This document shows, piece after piece, positions 36,471 to 45,951 of a stretch of 64,000 bases of DNA. The stretch is from contig JAPWJZ010000007.1 in assembly GCA_028283745.1 (NCBI GenBank), forward strand, positions 1-64,000, given 5' to 3'. The translations under genes and the position numbers were made by a program. The notes beneath the pieces were generated by a model that saw only the letters and a list, made by a program, of their open reading frames with translations, was not told where the DNA came from and did not search any database. The DNA comes from Micavibrio sp. (lineage in GTDB: Bacteria; Pseudomonadota; Alphaproteobacteria; Micavibrionales; UBA2020). Within the stretch, counting starts at the first letter, position 1, and every line of letters starts with the position of its first letter.

Positions 36471-37010
36471 TCAACGCTTCGGGCGAAAGGGTTTCAGGGC
36501 CTTAGTGGCAGACGCAAGGCCTGAATGATAACCCGCAAGGTTGTCCTCTTTCCCCGACTTCTCTATTCTCGCGCCGATATCATGGTGCGCACGCATACGC
36601 GCAAGGGTGGCAGCATCCGCGTCGTTTTCGTTGCGGATCTTGGTATCGGCGCGATGCCATGTCAGCGCCTCCACAACCGCGTCATGTCCCGCCCAGGCGG
36701 CATGCATCAATGCCGTCCAGCCGCGGTCATGCTGCGCGTTAACATCCGCACCGTGCTTAAGCAGCAACCGTACCGCATCCGTATGGCCGCGTTCGGCTGC
36801 GGCAATAAGCGCTGTCTGGTGCGCACCGAAAGGTTTTTCGTCCGGCGCGGGCTCCGTGCGCCATTGCGCGGCGCCGGGGAAGCGCGCCAGAATATCCGCC
36901 AGCACAGTCATATCGCCCGTTTCCGCCGCCGTGAAAAACCGCGCGGTGGCTTCTTTAATTGATGCGGCTGCCGCAGTGAAGGGCAGGGAGGGCGGACTGG
37001 ATTTTGTCAT
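36471..37010 (-). CDS. Ankyrin-repeat protein
   Basis: A 179-residue protein with about three ankyrin repeats. Recognisable cores are HQTALIAAAERGHTDAVRLLLKHGADVNAQ and RGWTALMHAAWAGHDAVVEALTWHRADTKI, preceded by a less regular repeat (IKEATARFFTAAETGDMTVLADILARFP). There is no signal peptide, so it is probably a cytoplasmic protein-binding module. Partner unknown. It converges with the 26-residue peptide gene. Confidence 0.88.
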   Translation of the reverse strand: MTKSSPPSLPFTAAAASIKEATARFFTAAETGDMTVLADILARFPGAAQWRTEPAPDEKPFGAHQTALIAAAERGHTDAVRLLLKHGADVNAQHDRGWTALMHAAWAGHDAVVEALTWHRADTKIRNENDADAATLARMRAHHDIGARIEKSGKEDNLAGYHSGLASATKALKPFRPKR

Positions 37011-37182
37011 GCTTCAATCTAGCGATTACGTAGAGGGGTGGAAATAAAAATTTTCATAAACCAAGGAAATCAACGCGTTAGATTTTAAAAAACTTCTGGT
37101 AAAAGCCGTGCGGGCGATTATTATGTACCAGCAAAATTAACATGTTGATTTTATGTCCGATTCCACCTTGGAGGTCTCTTCA

Positions 37183-40100
37183 ATGCGCCGTTCATACATG
37201 CTTGGTCTGACCAGTGTTTCACTGGCTGCTCTCGTCTCCGTTGCCACCTCCTCGCAGGCGCTTACGCCGCAGAACCTCGGAACGCTGAAACAGCTGGATA
37301 GCTGGAAAGTCGGCATCGTGGACCCTGAAGGCCAGTCCTTCTGCGCCATGGTCAACAAATTCGACAAAAACGTCGGCCTCGCCTTCGCGATGAGCCCGGA
37401 AGGTTACGGCTCCGTCGCCATTGACGTTGCCGACAAATCCTTCACCCCTGGTGATGTGTACCAGGTATCGCTGAAAACCGGCGGCCAAAACGGCACGTAC
37501 CCCGGCAAGGCAACGTCCGACCGCTCGCTGGTCGTTCAAATCGGCCAGAACAAGGATTTCTACGGCGCGCTGAAGTCTGATGCCGCGCTTGGCGTTGGCC
37601 TGCCCGCGCTGAACGTATCGTTCGCGCTGAACCAGTTCGGCAAAACCTACGGCTCGCTCATCGACTGCTCCGAAACGCTGAAGCCCGCCGCAACCGCCGC
37701 CGGCCTGATGCCCGCTGTGAAGGTGAAGGAAGTCGAGCAATCGGCGCTGTCCCCGCTGGATGCTGAGCTGCAAAAAATGTCCGGCGACAAAACAGCCGTT
37801 GCAACGGCTGAAAAAACTTCTGCCGTTACCGATAAATCCGCCAGCTTCGATGATGCCGAAGCCAAGCTGGATACGCCCGCGACCAAGGCAGACGTAAAAG
37901 CCGCCGCCACCAAGCTTGCCAGCGCCGATGCGCCGAAAGAGCCTGAAATTGCCGCGCCCCTGAAAGCTGATATCGATTGGAACGACCAGAAGACCGAAGC
38001 CGTGAAAGCGGAAATCGGCGCGCAGAAAGAACAAGTCGCCCAGCTGCAGGACCAGAAGCAGAAGGTTGAGCGCAAATTGCTCGCCTCCATGTCGACCGGC
38101 CCCGCCGCCACCGACAGCAAAGTCGCCAAAGTGGCGGATACCAATTCCACCGCCAAATCCCTTGAAGCGCAGCAGCTGGCCACCACCGCCAGCGCGCAGA
38201 CGCTGATCGCCGCGCAGGAAGAAGCCGCGAAAAAAGAAGCCATCCATCAGGACGAGCTGGCAAAGCAGGCTGAACTGGCCGAGCAAGAACAGGCCAAAAA
38301 AGATGAAGATGCAAAACAGCAAGCTTTGCTGAAACAGGCGGAAGACGCCGGCAAGGCACGCATCGCCGCGCTTGATGCCGCAAAAACCGCCGCCGCCGCG
38401 CAGCACGTGAATGATTTCAACACCCAGCAGCAAAAGCTGGATGATAAATCCGCCGCGCTGCAAAAACAGGTCGCGAAACTTGAAACCGCAAAAACGGCAG
38501 CTGTTGCCGCGCCCGCCGCTGCGGTTGTTGCCACCACTGCAACGCCGGATGACAAGGCCCTCAAGGCCACGATCGTTGCCAAACAGGCGCAGATCGCCAG
38601 CATTGAAGCCGAACGCGCCAAGCAGACCGAGCAGCTGACCCAGAAACTTGCGGCAACGCAAACTGAATACCAGCAGAAACTTGTGGTTGCTGAATCAGAC
38701 CGCGACCTACTGAAACGCCAGCTGGCGGATGCCATCGCCTCGCAAAAAGCATCGGGCGACAAAATTGCCGCGCTGCAAACACAAATCGACGCTGCCAGCA
38801 GCAAAACCAGCGCAGTCGTCAAGCTCAGCGCCGCCGACAAGGCGAAGCTGGCCGAGCTGCAAAGCAAGCTGACGCAGTCGGAAAGCGACCGCCAGCAGAT
38901 GCAAACCCGCCTTGCCGCGCTTGAAAGCCAGGGCAAGGTGATGGAAGCGACGCTGACCACCAAACAGGCCGAGCTTGAAAAAACCTCCGCCGGCAGCAAA
39001 GAGCTTGCCGCCGTTAAATCGTCGCTCGACAGCCTGAAGACCGAAAACGCCGCGACTGTCGGCAAGCTGCAAAAGCAGCTGGCGGATAAATCGTCGCAAT
39101 ACGACAGCCTGAATGGCCAGTTCACCGCGCTGAAAAACAGCACGGCTTCGACAGCTTCCGCAAGTGTCGAACTTGCCAAGCAGCGCAAGGAACTGACCGA
39201 CCAGCTGGCTGAAAAACAAAACCACGTGACCGATCTTGAGCAAAAACTCGCCAAGCTTGAAAACGAACATGCGCAAACCGTCGCGGCCGCAGACCAGGCG
39301 AAAGCCACTGGCGGCAGCGTCATCCGCCGCAGCCTCGTCATTGTGAACGACGATGATGCCAGCGTGAAAGACAAGGCGGAACTTGCCGCCCTTGCTGAAA
39401 AAGACAAGGTCGCGCTGAACGACGCACGCAGCCGCATCACCATTCTGGAAGGTCAGCTGCAAGCCTCGCGCGACCAGATCGGCAGCCTGCAAAAAGACAT
39501 TTCCACCGCCAAGACCGCCAGCATCGCCCCCAGCGATATGCAGGTGAAGGCCCTTTCCGAACAAACGGCAAAGCTGGACCAGGCGCAGGGCGAAATTGAC
39601 AAGCTCAAAACCGCCAACCTTGCGCTTGAAGGCAAGATGAAAACTTCCCTGCCGACGGCGGAGCAGGTGCGTGCGCTCGACGAGCAACGCTCCCGCCTTG
39701 ACCAGTCGCAGGCAGAAGTTGCGCGCCTGAAGGCCACCAACGCAGACATTTCGGCCAAGTTGGCAGATGCGCAAGCTTCCGCGGCAGCCGCCGCAAAAAC
39801 TGCTGCCGCTGCTGAAGCTGCGGCGAAAGTTGCAACCGCAAACATTCCCGCAAAAGCGGATACCAAGACGACTGCGGAGCTGGAACAATCGCGCAGCCGC
39901 ATTGCCGACCTTGAAAGCCAGGTCCGCTTCCAGCAGCAGCGCCTTGCCGCTGTTCAGGGCAAAAAAGAGGAGGCGACGCTTGCCGCTGTTTCCGCGCCGA
40001 AACCGCAGCACAAGCCGATGACCGCCCGCGAAATCGCCAAGCGCGATGCCGCAACGCGCGATCTTTTCGCTGTTGAACCCGCCGCAGGTGATGCAGATCT

Positions 40101-41697
40101 GACGCCTGTGATGTCCGCCCCCGTTGCCGCTGCGCCTGCTGTTGCAAGCAAAGCCGCCGCGACCGATGGTTCGACCATCAATTCCAGCTGGTTCAACGGC
40201 AAAATTCCTGCCGCTGCCGAACAACCTGTTGTTGATCATGCCGCAATCGCGCCGAAAGCGCCGGTTGTGCAAATGGCTGCCGTTGCACCGACGGTGGCGC
40301 CCGTTGCGGCCCCCGCAGCGAAAGCACCGGCTGACCCGTCGTTTGACGAAAATCGTGCCGCTGCCTTCCTCGACCGCATCATGAGCTACCATACCGGCGT
40401 TGCCCCGAAAGCCGCCGCCACTGGTGACGACGCGCCGATCATGACACCGGTGCGTGACCGTACCTCCGCTATCCATCATCTGATGCCGCAGCCGGGCACG
40501 GCTTCGACCGCGCCCGTCATCGCAACGCCGCAAAAATCGGCGGCGCTGAATACGGCAAAAGGCCTGTCGGACATTGAAACCGCTGCCGGCGTTCCCAGCC
40601 GCACGCCCGATATTCAACCGACTCTGTCTGACAGCTTGCCGCCGATGGATACGCTTGCACCCGTCATGGCCGCGACGGTGAAGTCGAAACCGGTTGCCAA
40701 TACCGCTGCCGCTGAAGCACCGCAGGAAATTATTGCCGCACCCGCGAAGGCCGATATTTCGTGGAACGATGCAACCCCTGCAGCCGTGAAAGCGCCTGCC
40801 GTTGCAACCACAGCGCCTGTTGCGCAAATGCCTGCCGCACCCGCGATCATCTCGCAAAAGCCTGTCATGGCCGCTGAAAAGCCGGTCGCGATTGCGCCGG
40901 CGCCGGTGGCTGCTGCGCCTGTTGCCGTTGCTCCTGCAACGACTGCAGAGATTATTCCCGCACAACTGCCCGTTGCTGAAGAAGCGCTCGCGCCCATCGT
41001 GAATGAGCCTGTTATAGCGAAAGCGCCTGTCGTTGCATCCGCATCGCCCGCAATTCCCGTGGTCGCGGCATCTGCCCTGCATCCCGCGCCGATTGAAAAC
41101 ATCTTGTCCCGCGCGGGCATCAATGACGCCAAGTTCACGCCTGTTGCCGGTGCCGGTAATAACGTGCGCCAGTGGACGACCCGCGGCATTAGCGGCATGT
41201 ATGAACAATCCGCCGCAAACGGCACCTTTGCCGAGAACGTGCAGAAATACCTTGCCCGCTACCGCAGCGATTGCAAAGCGCTGCAAGTGAAAATGGAACC
41301 GGGCGAAACCGCGGGTTCCACCATGACCCAGCAGGCCAGCGTCAATTGCCCCGTGGAAGGTAACACCTACAGCACATCATTCGTGTTCTTCCAGCAGGGT
41401 TCGACCTTTAATGCGATCCTGCATTCCGGCTTCCCGTCGGATGCCGGTACGGTCGAGCGTATGTCTGACGGTATCGCCGCAGCTGTCACGGGCAAAACGC
41501 CTGTCGCGCCGCTGGTGAAAACCGGCATGCTGTCACCCTCGGCGGCTGATGCAGCCGTGCTGGGCAGCAGCGACATGGGCGGCTTCCACCTGCACGTGCC
41601 GAATATGCCGAAGGAGCCGGTGGCCGCTACGGGTTCGGCCACCTTTGGCCAGCGCCCCAAGGCAGCGGATGATTTTGAAACCGTCGTGGTTCAGTAA
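37183..41697 (+). CDS. Giant exported coiled-coil protein (1504 aa), unknown function
   Basis: After a signal peptide (MRRSYMLGLTSVSLAALVSVATSSQA) comes a beta-rich domain of about 150 residues (DSWKVGIVDPEGQSFCAMV ... GYGSVAIDVADKSFTPGDVYQVSLKTGG ... SLIDCSETL). A very long Lys/Ala/Gln-rich coiled coil of some 700 residues follows, then a Pro/Ala-rich linker and a C-terminal globular domain (IENILSRAGINDAKFTPV ... AENVQKYLARYRSDCKAL). The N- and C-terminal domains recur in the next gene, with different middles. Two ADI(D/S)WND repeats flank the coiled coil. The N-terminal domain faintly recalls IalB-type invasion proteins (weak). The ATG at 37,183 follows a GGAGG site by eight bases. It is probably a periplasmic spacer or envelope-spanning protein; real function unknown. 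Confidence 0.85.
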   Translation: MRRSYMLGLTSVSLAALVSVATSSQALTPQNLGTLKQLDSWKVGIVDPEGQSFCAMVNKFDKNVGLAFAMSPEGYGSVAIDVADKSFTPGDVYQVSLKTGGQNGTYPGKATSDRSLVVQIGQNKDFYGALKSDAALGVGLPALNVSFALNQFGKTYGSLIDCSETLKPAATAAGLMPAVKVKEVEQSALSPLDAELQKMSGDKTAVATAEKTSAVTDKSASFDDAEAKLDTPATKADVKAAATKLASADAPKEPEIAAPLKADIDWNDQKTEAVKAEIGAQKEQVAQLQDQKQKVERKLLASMSTGPAATDSKVAKVADTNSTAKSLEAQQLATTASAQTLIAAQEEAAKKEAIHQDELAKQAELAEQEQAKKDEDAKQQALLKQAEDAGKARIAALDAAKTAAAAQHVNDFNTQQQKLDDKSAALQKQVAKLETAKTAAVAAPAAAVVATTATPDDKALKATIVAKQAQIASIEAERAKQTEQLTQKLAATQTEYQQKLVVAESDRDLLKRQLADAIASQKASGDKIAALQTQIDAASSKTSAVVKLSAADKAKLAELQSKLTQSESDRQQMQTRLAALESQGKVMEATLTTKQAELEKTSAGSKELAAVKSSLDSLKTENAATVGKLQKQLADKSSQYDSLNGQFTALKNSTASTASASVELAKQRKELTDQLAEKQNHVTDLEQKLAKLENEHAQTVAAADQAKATGGSVIRRSLVIVNDDDASVKDKAELAALAEKDKVALNDARSRITILEGQLQASRDQIGSLQKDISTAKTASIAPSDMQVKALSEQTAKLDQAQGEIDKLKTANLALEGKMKTSLPTAEQVRALDEQRSRLDQSQAEVARLKATNADISAKLADAQASAAAAAKTAAAAEAAAKVATANIPAKADTKTTAELEQSRSRIADLESQVRFQQQRLAAVQGKKEEATLAAVSAPKPQHKPMTAREIAKRDAATRDLFAVEPAAGDADLTPVMSAPVAAAPAVASKAAATDGSTINSSWFNGKIPAAAEQPVVDHAAIAPKAPVVQMAAVAPTVAPVAAPAAKAPADPSFDENRAAAFLDRIMSYHTGVAPKAAATGDDAPIMTPVRDRTSAIHHLMPQPGTASTAPVIATPQKSAALNTAKGLSDIETAAGVPSRTPDIQPTLSDSLPPMDTLAPVMAATVKSKPVANTAAAEAPQEIIAAPAKADISWNDATPAAVKAPAVATTAPVAQMPAAPAIISQKPVMAAEKPVAIAPAPVAAAPVAVAPATTAEIIPAQLPVAEEALAPIVNEPVIAKAPVVASASPAIPVVAASALHPAPIENILSRAGINDAKFTPVAGAGNNVRQWTTRGISGMYEQSAANGTFAENVQKYLARYRSDCKALQVKMEPGETAGSTMTQQASVNCPVEGNTYSTSFVFFQQGSTFNAILHSGFPSDAGTVERMSDGIAAAVTGKTPVAPLVKTGMLSPSAADAAVLGSSDMGGFHLHVPNMPKEPVAATGSATFGQRPKAADDFETVVVQ

Positions 41698-41733
41698 CAG
41701 CAGTACGTATTGAACAGGGCAGGGAGGAAGGCG

Positions 41734-43155
41734 ATGACCGGCAAGCGTTTCATCACCAGGCTCTTTATGTTGGGCGTTATCACGCTCGCGGGCATGTCAT
41801 CCGCTTTTGCGGGCGGCACGCTGAACAATCCGCGCGGCGCGTGGAGCGTCGGGCCGATCAACGCCGTATCATCCAGCGGTGTCGGCTTCTGCTCCATGAA
41901 GAACGTCTATGATGACGGCAAGGCGCTGGTTTTTGCGCGCGATGCCGAAGGTTCAAACTCCATCGCCGTTTCCTTCACCGAAAAGAAATTCATGACGTCT
42001 GGTGCGCAATACCAGGTGAACCTCGAGGCCGATAACCTCAAGCGTACCATGGTCGCCCTTGCGGCAACGCCGACGGTGCTGATCGTCCAGATGGGACTTG
42101 ACCGCGATTTTTATACAATCTTGCGCAAAAAGAACGTGCTCAATATTGGTGTGCGCGATAAGCAATACAGTTTCTCCCTCAGCGGCACAGCAGAGGCGCT
42201 TGATGCGCTGACGAAGTGCGCACAGGATGTTGCGGCTGGAAAAGTCTACAAGCAGACCGAAGTTGCGGTGGCACCCGTGCAAGGGCCGTTTGCGCCCGCA
42301 GCCGCCAACCCGAACGCAATTATTCCGGGTGTGCCTGTCATGGCAATGCCGACGCTTGAGAACAGCATGCCCGGCAAACAGGCGGCTGATACCACCCTGA
42401 GATATGAGATTGAGCGTCTGAAGCTTGAAAACCGCCGCCTCATGGCGGAGAACATGGCCGCCACCCAGCGCGCCATCGCCGCCGACCGCGGCCACCACAC
42501 CGCCGCCGATACACAGATGGAAGCCGCGCTTGAAGCGCAGCGCCAGTCACTGTTGCTCGCGGAAGAGGAACAAGCCGCACCGAAACCCGCGAAAGCACCC
42601 GCTGTTATTCCGGTTGCTTCCGCACCATTGGCAGCGCCCGTCGCCGCGACACCTGTGAAGGCTGAAGAAGCCGCAGATGATAAAGTGGATATGGGAATTT
42701 TACTGGCAGCCGAACCCGCAGCGGGGGATAGTACGCCGCCTGCCCAGCCGGTGGCGCCGTTCCTGTACAGCCTCCTCGTGAAGTCTGGCGTTACGCCGAC
42801 GGTGCAGGGGCTTGGTTATGTCTGGCTGACGAACAACATTTACGGCGCGGCTGAAGAACGGCAAGTGCCGCAGGGCCGAGGTCTTCGGGATTCCGCGAGC
42901 GATTACGTGTCGCAGGCCGCTGCCCGCTGCAAGGGGGACTTTGCCCATAAAGAAGCTTCACCCGTGAAGCTGGGGCAGTTGATGGCGATTGAAAGCGAAG
43001 TCGCCTGCCTTGATGGTAAGAACGATGCCGCCGCCGCGCTGCTGTTCGTCGAGGAAAAGGGCAAGATTGCCATCATCACCCACGAAGGCATGGCCGACCA
43101 GATGGAAACGGCGCTGTCGCAGCGTGATGCTGTAAAATCAGCTATTTCGCGCTGA
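41734..43155 (+). CDS. Exported paralogue of the upstream giant protein (473 aa)
   Basis: It shares the architecture of the preceding gene in short form. There is a signal peptide (TRLFMLGVITLAGMSSAFAG), then the same type of N-terminal domain (GAWSVGPINAVSSSGVGFCSMK ... SNSIAVSFTEKKFMTSGAQYQVNLEAD ... LIVQMGLDRDFYTIL ... LTKCAQDV) with matching Cys spacing. A short coiled coil (RYEIERLKLENRRLMAENMAATQ), an Ala/Pro linker and a C-terminal domain (LYSLLVKSGVTPTV ... ASDYVSQAAARCKGDF ... ESEVACLDGK) follow. The ATG at 41,734 follows a GGAGG site. It lies only 36 bases after the giant gene, so the pair is an operon. No characterised family recognised. Confidence 0.82.
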   Translation: MTGKRFITRLFMLGVITLAGMSSAFAGGTLNNPRGAWSVGPINAVSSSGVGFCSMKNVYDDGKALVFARDAEGSNSIAVSFTEKKFMTSGAQYQVNLEADNLKRTMVALAATPTVLIVQMGLDRDFYTILRKKNVLNIGVRDKQYSFSLSGTAEALDALTKCAQDVAAGKVYKQTEVAVAPVQGPFAPAAANPNAIIPGVPVMAMPTLENSMPGKQAADTTLRYEIERLKLENRRLMAENMAATQRAIAADRGHHTAADTQMEAALEAQRQSLLLAEEEQAAPKPAKAPAVIPVASAPLAAPVAATPVKAEEAADDKVDMGILLAAEPAAGDSTPPAQPVAPFLYSLLVKSGVTPTVQGLGYVWLTNNIYGAAEERQVPQGRGLRDSASDYVSQAAARCKGDFAHKEASPVKLGQLMAIESEVACLDGKNDAAAALLFVEEKGKIAIITHEGMADQMETALSQRDAVKSAISR

Positions 43156-43239
43156 CAGCTCATATTCAAAATTAGAGATGGCGAAGTGCTGTGAAGGCTA
43201 AGCTTTCACATGCTGTAGTCTTGTCAATAAAATGAAATA

Positions 43240-43752
43240 TCAGACTTTTCTGGATTTATAGTAGCGGGCGCAGGCATCCAGCAGGGCGTCGCGCAGCTCG
43301 CGGCCGACTTTGCCGCCATCGCCCTTAATGTGGCTCGAAAGAACGGCGTTGATGGCGAGTTTATGGGCGACAACGATATCCATGACGTCCTTGTCGGTGT
43401 TGTCGACTGTCTCGAGGAAGTTGACGAGGATATTGCTGATCTCGCTGATGAGAGGGAAGTGGAACATGCTGCCCTGTGCCTTCATCTGCATGGCGGGGTA
43501 AAGCATGGCTTCCACCGCTTGCTCGCCCTTCAAGCTGCCGGATTTTACATCAGCAATCGCTTCATGAAGCAAATCGACAAGCATTTGAGCGATGGGCTTG
43601 AAATCTATGCTGTTATTTTCCAGCAGTTCCTGAGCCTTGATGAGTACGGTTTCATCAATGCCGCCGCTGCCGACTTTTTCCTTCAGGCGGTTGGGCGGGG
43701 CGATAAGCTCCGCCTTGCGGACTTTTTTCTGGCCGTCAAAGGTGTCGGTCAT
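43240..43752 (-). CDS. Conserved helical protein next to a response regulator
   Basis: A 170-residue soluble, mostly helical protein (DETVLIKAQELLENNSIDFKPIAQMLVDLLHEAIADVKSG ... SEISNILVNFLETVDNTDKDVMDIVVAHKLAINAVLSSHIKGDGG). I do not recognise a named family. It lies downstream of a single-domain response regulator with a 29-base gap and the same strand, suggesting it is an output or phosphotransfer partner of that regulator (inference). Confidence 0.7.
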   Translation of the reverse strand: MTDTFDGQKKVRKAELIAPPNRLKEKVGSGGIDETVLIKAQELLENNSIDFKPIAQMLVDLLHEAIADVKSGSLKGEQAVEAMLYPAMQMKAQGSMFHFPLISEISNILVNFLETVDNTDKDVMDIVVAHKLAINAVLSSHIKGDGGKVGRELRDALLDACARYYKSRKV

Positions 43753-43781
43753 TGGTTAATCCTTCAGGCTTTTCGGGCGCA

Positions 43782-44378
43782 TCATGTTTCACCCTTGTCG
43801 CGGCGTTCCTTGATCTCCTTGGCCTTTTGCACGGCGCTTGAAAGTCGCGGCGCTTCAACGGCGCGTTCTTCGGGCGGGCGGGCCACGGGCTGGTCAGGTG
43901 TGCGGCGGTCGGGGCCCCTGTAATCGCCCTCGCGCTTTCGGCGGCGGTCGGGGCCGAAGTAGTTTTCGGTCGACACGAAGTGGCGCGGACGTTCAATAAG
44001 CTGTTCAATTTTCTGGTACAGCGCCTTGGCTGTAAACGGTTTTACGAGGAATTCGGTGATGCCCGAATCCCGCGCCTGCAGCACGCGCTTTTTCTGGCTG
44101 TAGCCGGTCATCAGCACGATTGGAATAAAAGGGTTGGGGCTGTTGCGGTTGGTGCGGATGCGGCGTGTCAGCTCAAGCCCGTTATTCGGGTCTTCCAGCC
44201 AGTCAATAACGACGAGATCCGGGTTAACGCGGCAGAACGTATCATAGCCTTCATCGCAGCCATAGGCGGAATAAACCTGGTTCACGCCAAAGGTTTGCAG
44301 CACCGACCGGGTCAGGTCAAACATCGCCCGGGTGCTTTCGACGACAAGGACGGTAATGTTTTTAAACTGATAGCTCAT
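43782..44378 (-). CDS. Single-domain response regulator with basic tail
   Basis: A 198-residue protein: a receiver domain (residues 1 to about 130) followed by a basic disordered tail. The phospho-acceptor Asp is in PDLVVIDWLEDPNNG, the Thr in IVLMTGYS and the Lys in FLVKPF. The usual Asp-Asp metal pocket is VVES, so only one acidic residue remains, which may alter phosphorylation. The tail holds two copies of a GPDRR motif (FGPDRRRK and YRGPDRR). There is no DNA-binding domain. It is upstream of the helical protein at 43,240. Confidence 0.85.
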   Translation of the reverse strand: MSYQFKNITVLVVESTRAMFDLTRSVLQTFGVNQVYSAYGCDEGYDTFCRVNPDLVVIDWLEDPNNGLELTRRIRTNRNSPNPFIPIVLMTGYSQKKRVLQARDSGITEFLVKPFTAKALYQKIEQLIERPRHFVSTENYFGPDRRRKREGDYRGPDRRTPDQPVARPPEERAVEAPRLSSAVQKAKEIKERRDKGET

Positions 44379-44606
44379 ACGGCCGGCTTTTTATTTCTAT
44401 AAAAATCAAAAAGTTACTTCGTCCTCAATTACATGAAGGTAGCGTGCTGGTGCGGTCGTGACAAGCGGAATCCCACTTCACCGCGGCCCGATTTACATGC
44501 TAAAACAGGGGCGGAATAACAGGCACATCATATAATAAGTTAGTAAACGAAACCCTACGGCCGCCAATATTCTCAATCGGCCCCGGGTGCAATATCAGGT
44601 GTTAAA

Positions 44607-45356
44607 ATGGCAGGCCATTCGCAGTTCAAGAACATTATGCACCGCAAGGGTGCGCAGGATAAAAAGAAGGCGAAAGTCTTCAACAAGCTGGCGCGGGAAA
44701 TTACCGTTGCCGCCAAGCAGGGCCAGCCGGACCCGAACCTGAACCCGCGTTTACGTAACGCTATGGACGCTGCCCGCAAGGCAAACATGCCCAATAGCCG
44801 CATCAAGTCGGCCATTGACCAGGCCGCAGGCAGTGCCGACCTTTCGAACTACGAGGAAGTGCGCTATGAAGGCCGCGGCCCCGGCGGCACCTCCATTATC
44901 ATCGAGGCGCTGACGGATAACCGCAACCGCACGGCGGCGGAAGTGCGCATGGCTTTTACGAAAAACAGCGGAACCTTGGGCGAAACAAACTCTGTCACTT
45001 TTATGTTTAATAAAATCGGGCAGATCATTTTTCCCGCTGCCGCCGGCAGTTTCGATGCTTTCTTTGAAGCTGCCGTGGAAGCAGGGGCCGAGAACGTGGA
45101 GGCTGTCGAGGACACGCTGGAAATCACCACCCAGCCTGCCGACTTCATGGCCGTGCGCGATGCACTTGAGAAAAAATTCGGCCCGCCCGGTGAAGCTGCC
45201 ATTCTTTGGAAGCCGAACACCATGGTCTCGCTGGGGCAGGAACAGGCAGAGGAGATTATCAGCCTGATCGACGCGCTTGAGGATAGCGACGACGTGCAGC
45301 ACGTCTATGCCAACTTCGAGGTTGATGACGCCGTCATGGCAAAGCTGGCTTCCTAA
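44607..45356 (+). CDS. yebC: YebC/PmpR family protein (translation/transcription factor)
   Basis: A 249-residue protein starting MAGHSQFKNIMHRKGAQDKKKAKVF, the universal YebC N-terminus. NSRIKSAIDQA, YEGRGPGGTSIIIEALTDNRNRTAAEVR and TLGETNSVTFMF follow. YebC proteins were described as transcriptional regulators and more recently as ribosome factors for proline-rich stretches. The downstream ruvCAB neighbourhood is the classic arrangement. Confidence 0.96.
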   Translation: MAGHSQFKNIMHRKGAQDKKKAKVFNKLAREITVAAKQGQPDPNLNPRLRNAMDAARKANMPNSRIKSAIDQAAGSADLSNYEEVRYEGRGPGGTSIIIEALTDNRNRTAAEVRMAFTKNSGTLGETNSVTFMFNKIGQIIFPAAAGSFDAFFEAAVEAGAENVEAVEDTLEITTQPADFMAVRDALEKKFGPPGEAAILWKPNTMVSLGQEQAEEIISLIDALEDSDDVQHVYANFEVDDAVMAKLAS

Positions 45357-45444
45357 GCTTTAATCCCGTGCATTCATTCCCGTTTTGTTCTATATTCGCA
45401 GAAAGCGCGATGTGTGTCGCCACATCTCAGAATATGGGAATAAA

Positions 45445-45951
45445 ATGAGAGTTTTCGGGATAGATCCGGGATTGCAGCGCACGGGCTGGGGCGTCATTGA
45501 CGTTGCCGGTAACCGCCTGTCTCACGTTTCCCACGGCGTTATCCAGACAGATTCAAAAATGGAAACCGCCCAGCGCCTGAAACATATCTTTGTTGAACTC
45601 ACGCGCCTGATCGAGCTGTGGAAGCCGACGGATGCCGCTATTGAGGAAACCTTCGTGAATAAAAACCCCGCATCCTCCCTCAAGCTCGGCCTTGCCCGCG
45701 GCGTGGGGATGATGGTACCGGCAAACCATGGGTTGTCAGTTGCGGAATACCCCGCCAACCTCGTCAAAAAATCCGTCGTCGGTGCGGGCCATGCAGAAAA
45801 AGAACAGGTGCAGATGATGATTAAAATCCTGTTGCCGGGTATCGAGGCGGCGTCCGACGCGGCGGATGCGCTGGCTGTTGCCATCTGCCATGCGCACCAC
45901 GGGCTAACACGCGCCAAAATCGGCGGCATCATGTCAGGGGGCGTCAGATGA
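45445..45951 (+). CDS. ruvC: Holliday junction resolvase RuvC
   Basis: A 168-residue endonuclease that cuts Holliday junctions. Catalytic residues visible are Asp7 in FGIDPGLQRTGWG, Glu in AIEETFVNKNPASSLKLG and the C-terminal acidic pair in SDAADALAVAICHAHH. The ATG at 45,445 gives the normal N-terminus MRVFGIDPG. The upstream extension of the frame has no family match. Its stop overlaps the ruvA start. Confidence 0.96.
   Translation: MRVFGIDPGLQRTGWGVIDVAGNRLSHVSHGVIQTDSKMETAQRLKHIFVELTRLIELWKPTDAAIEETFVNKNPASSLKLGLARGVGMMVPANHGLSVAEYPANLVKKSVVGAGHAEKEQVQMMIKILLPGIEAASDAADALAVAICHAHHGLTRAKIGGIMSGGVR

Noticed and set aside
38707-41286. 859-codon open frame on the minus strand
   Set aside because: It is the shadow of the giant exported protein gene; Cys/Arg/Gly-rich composition without motifs.
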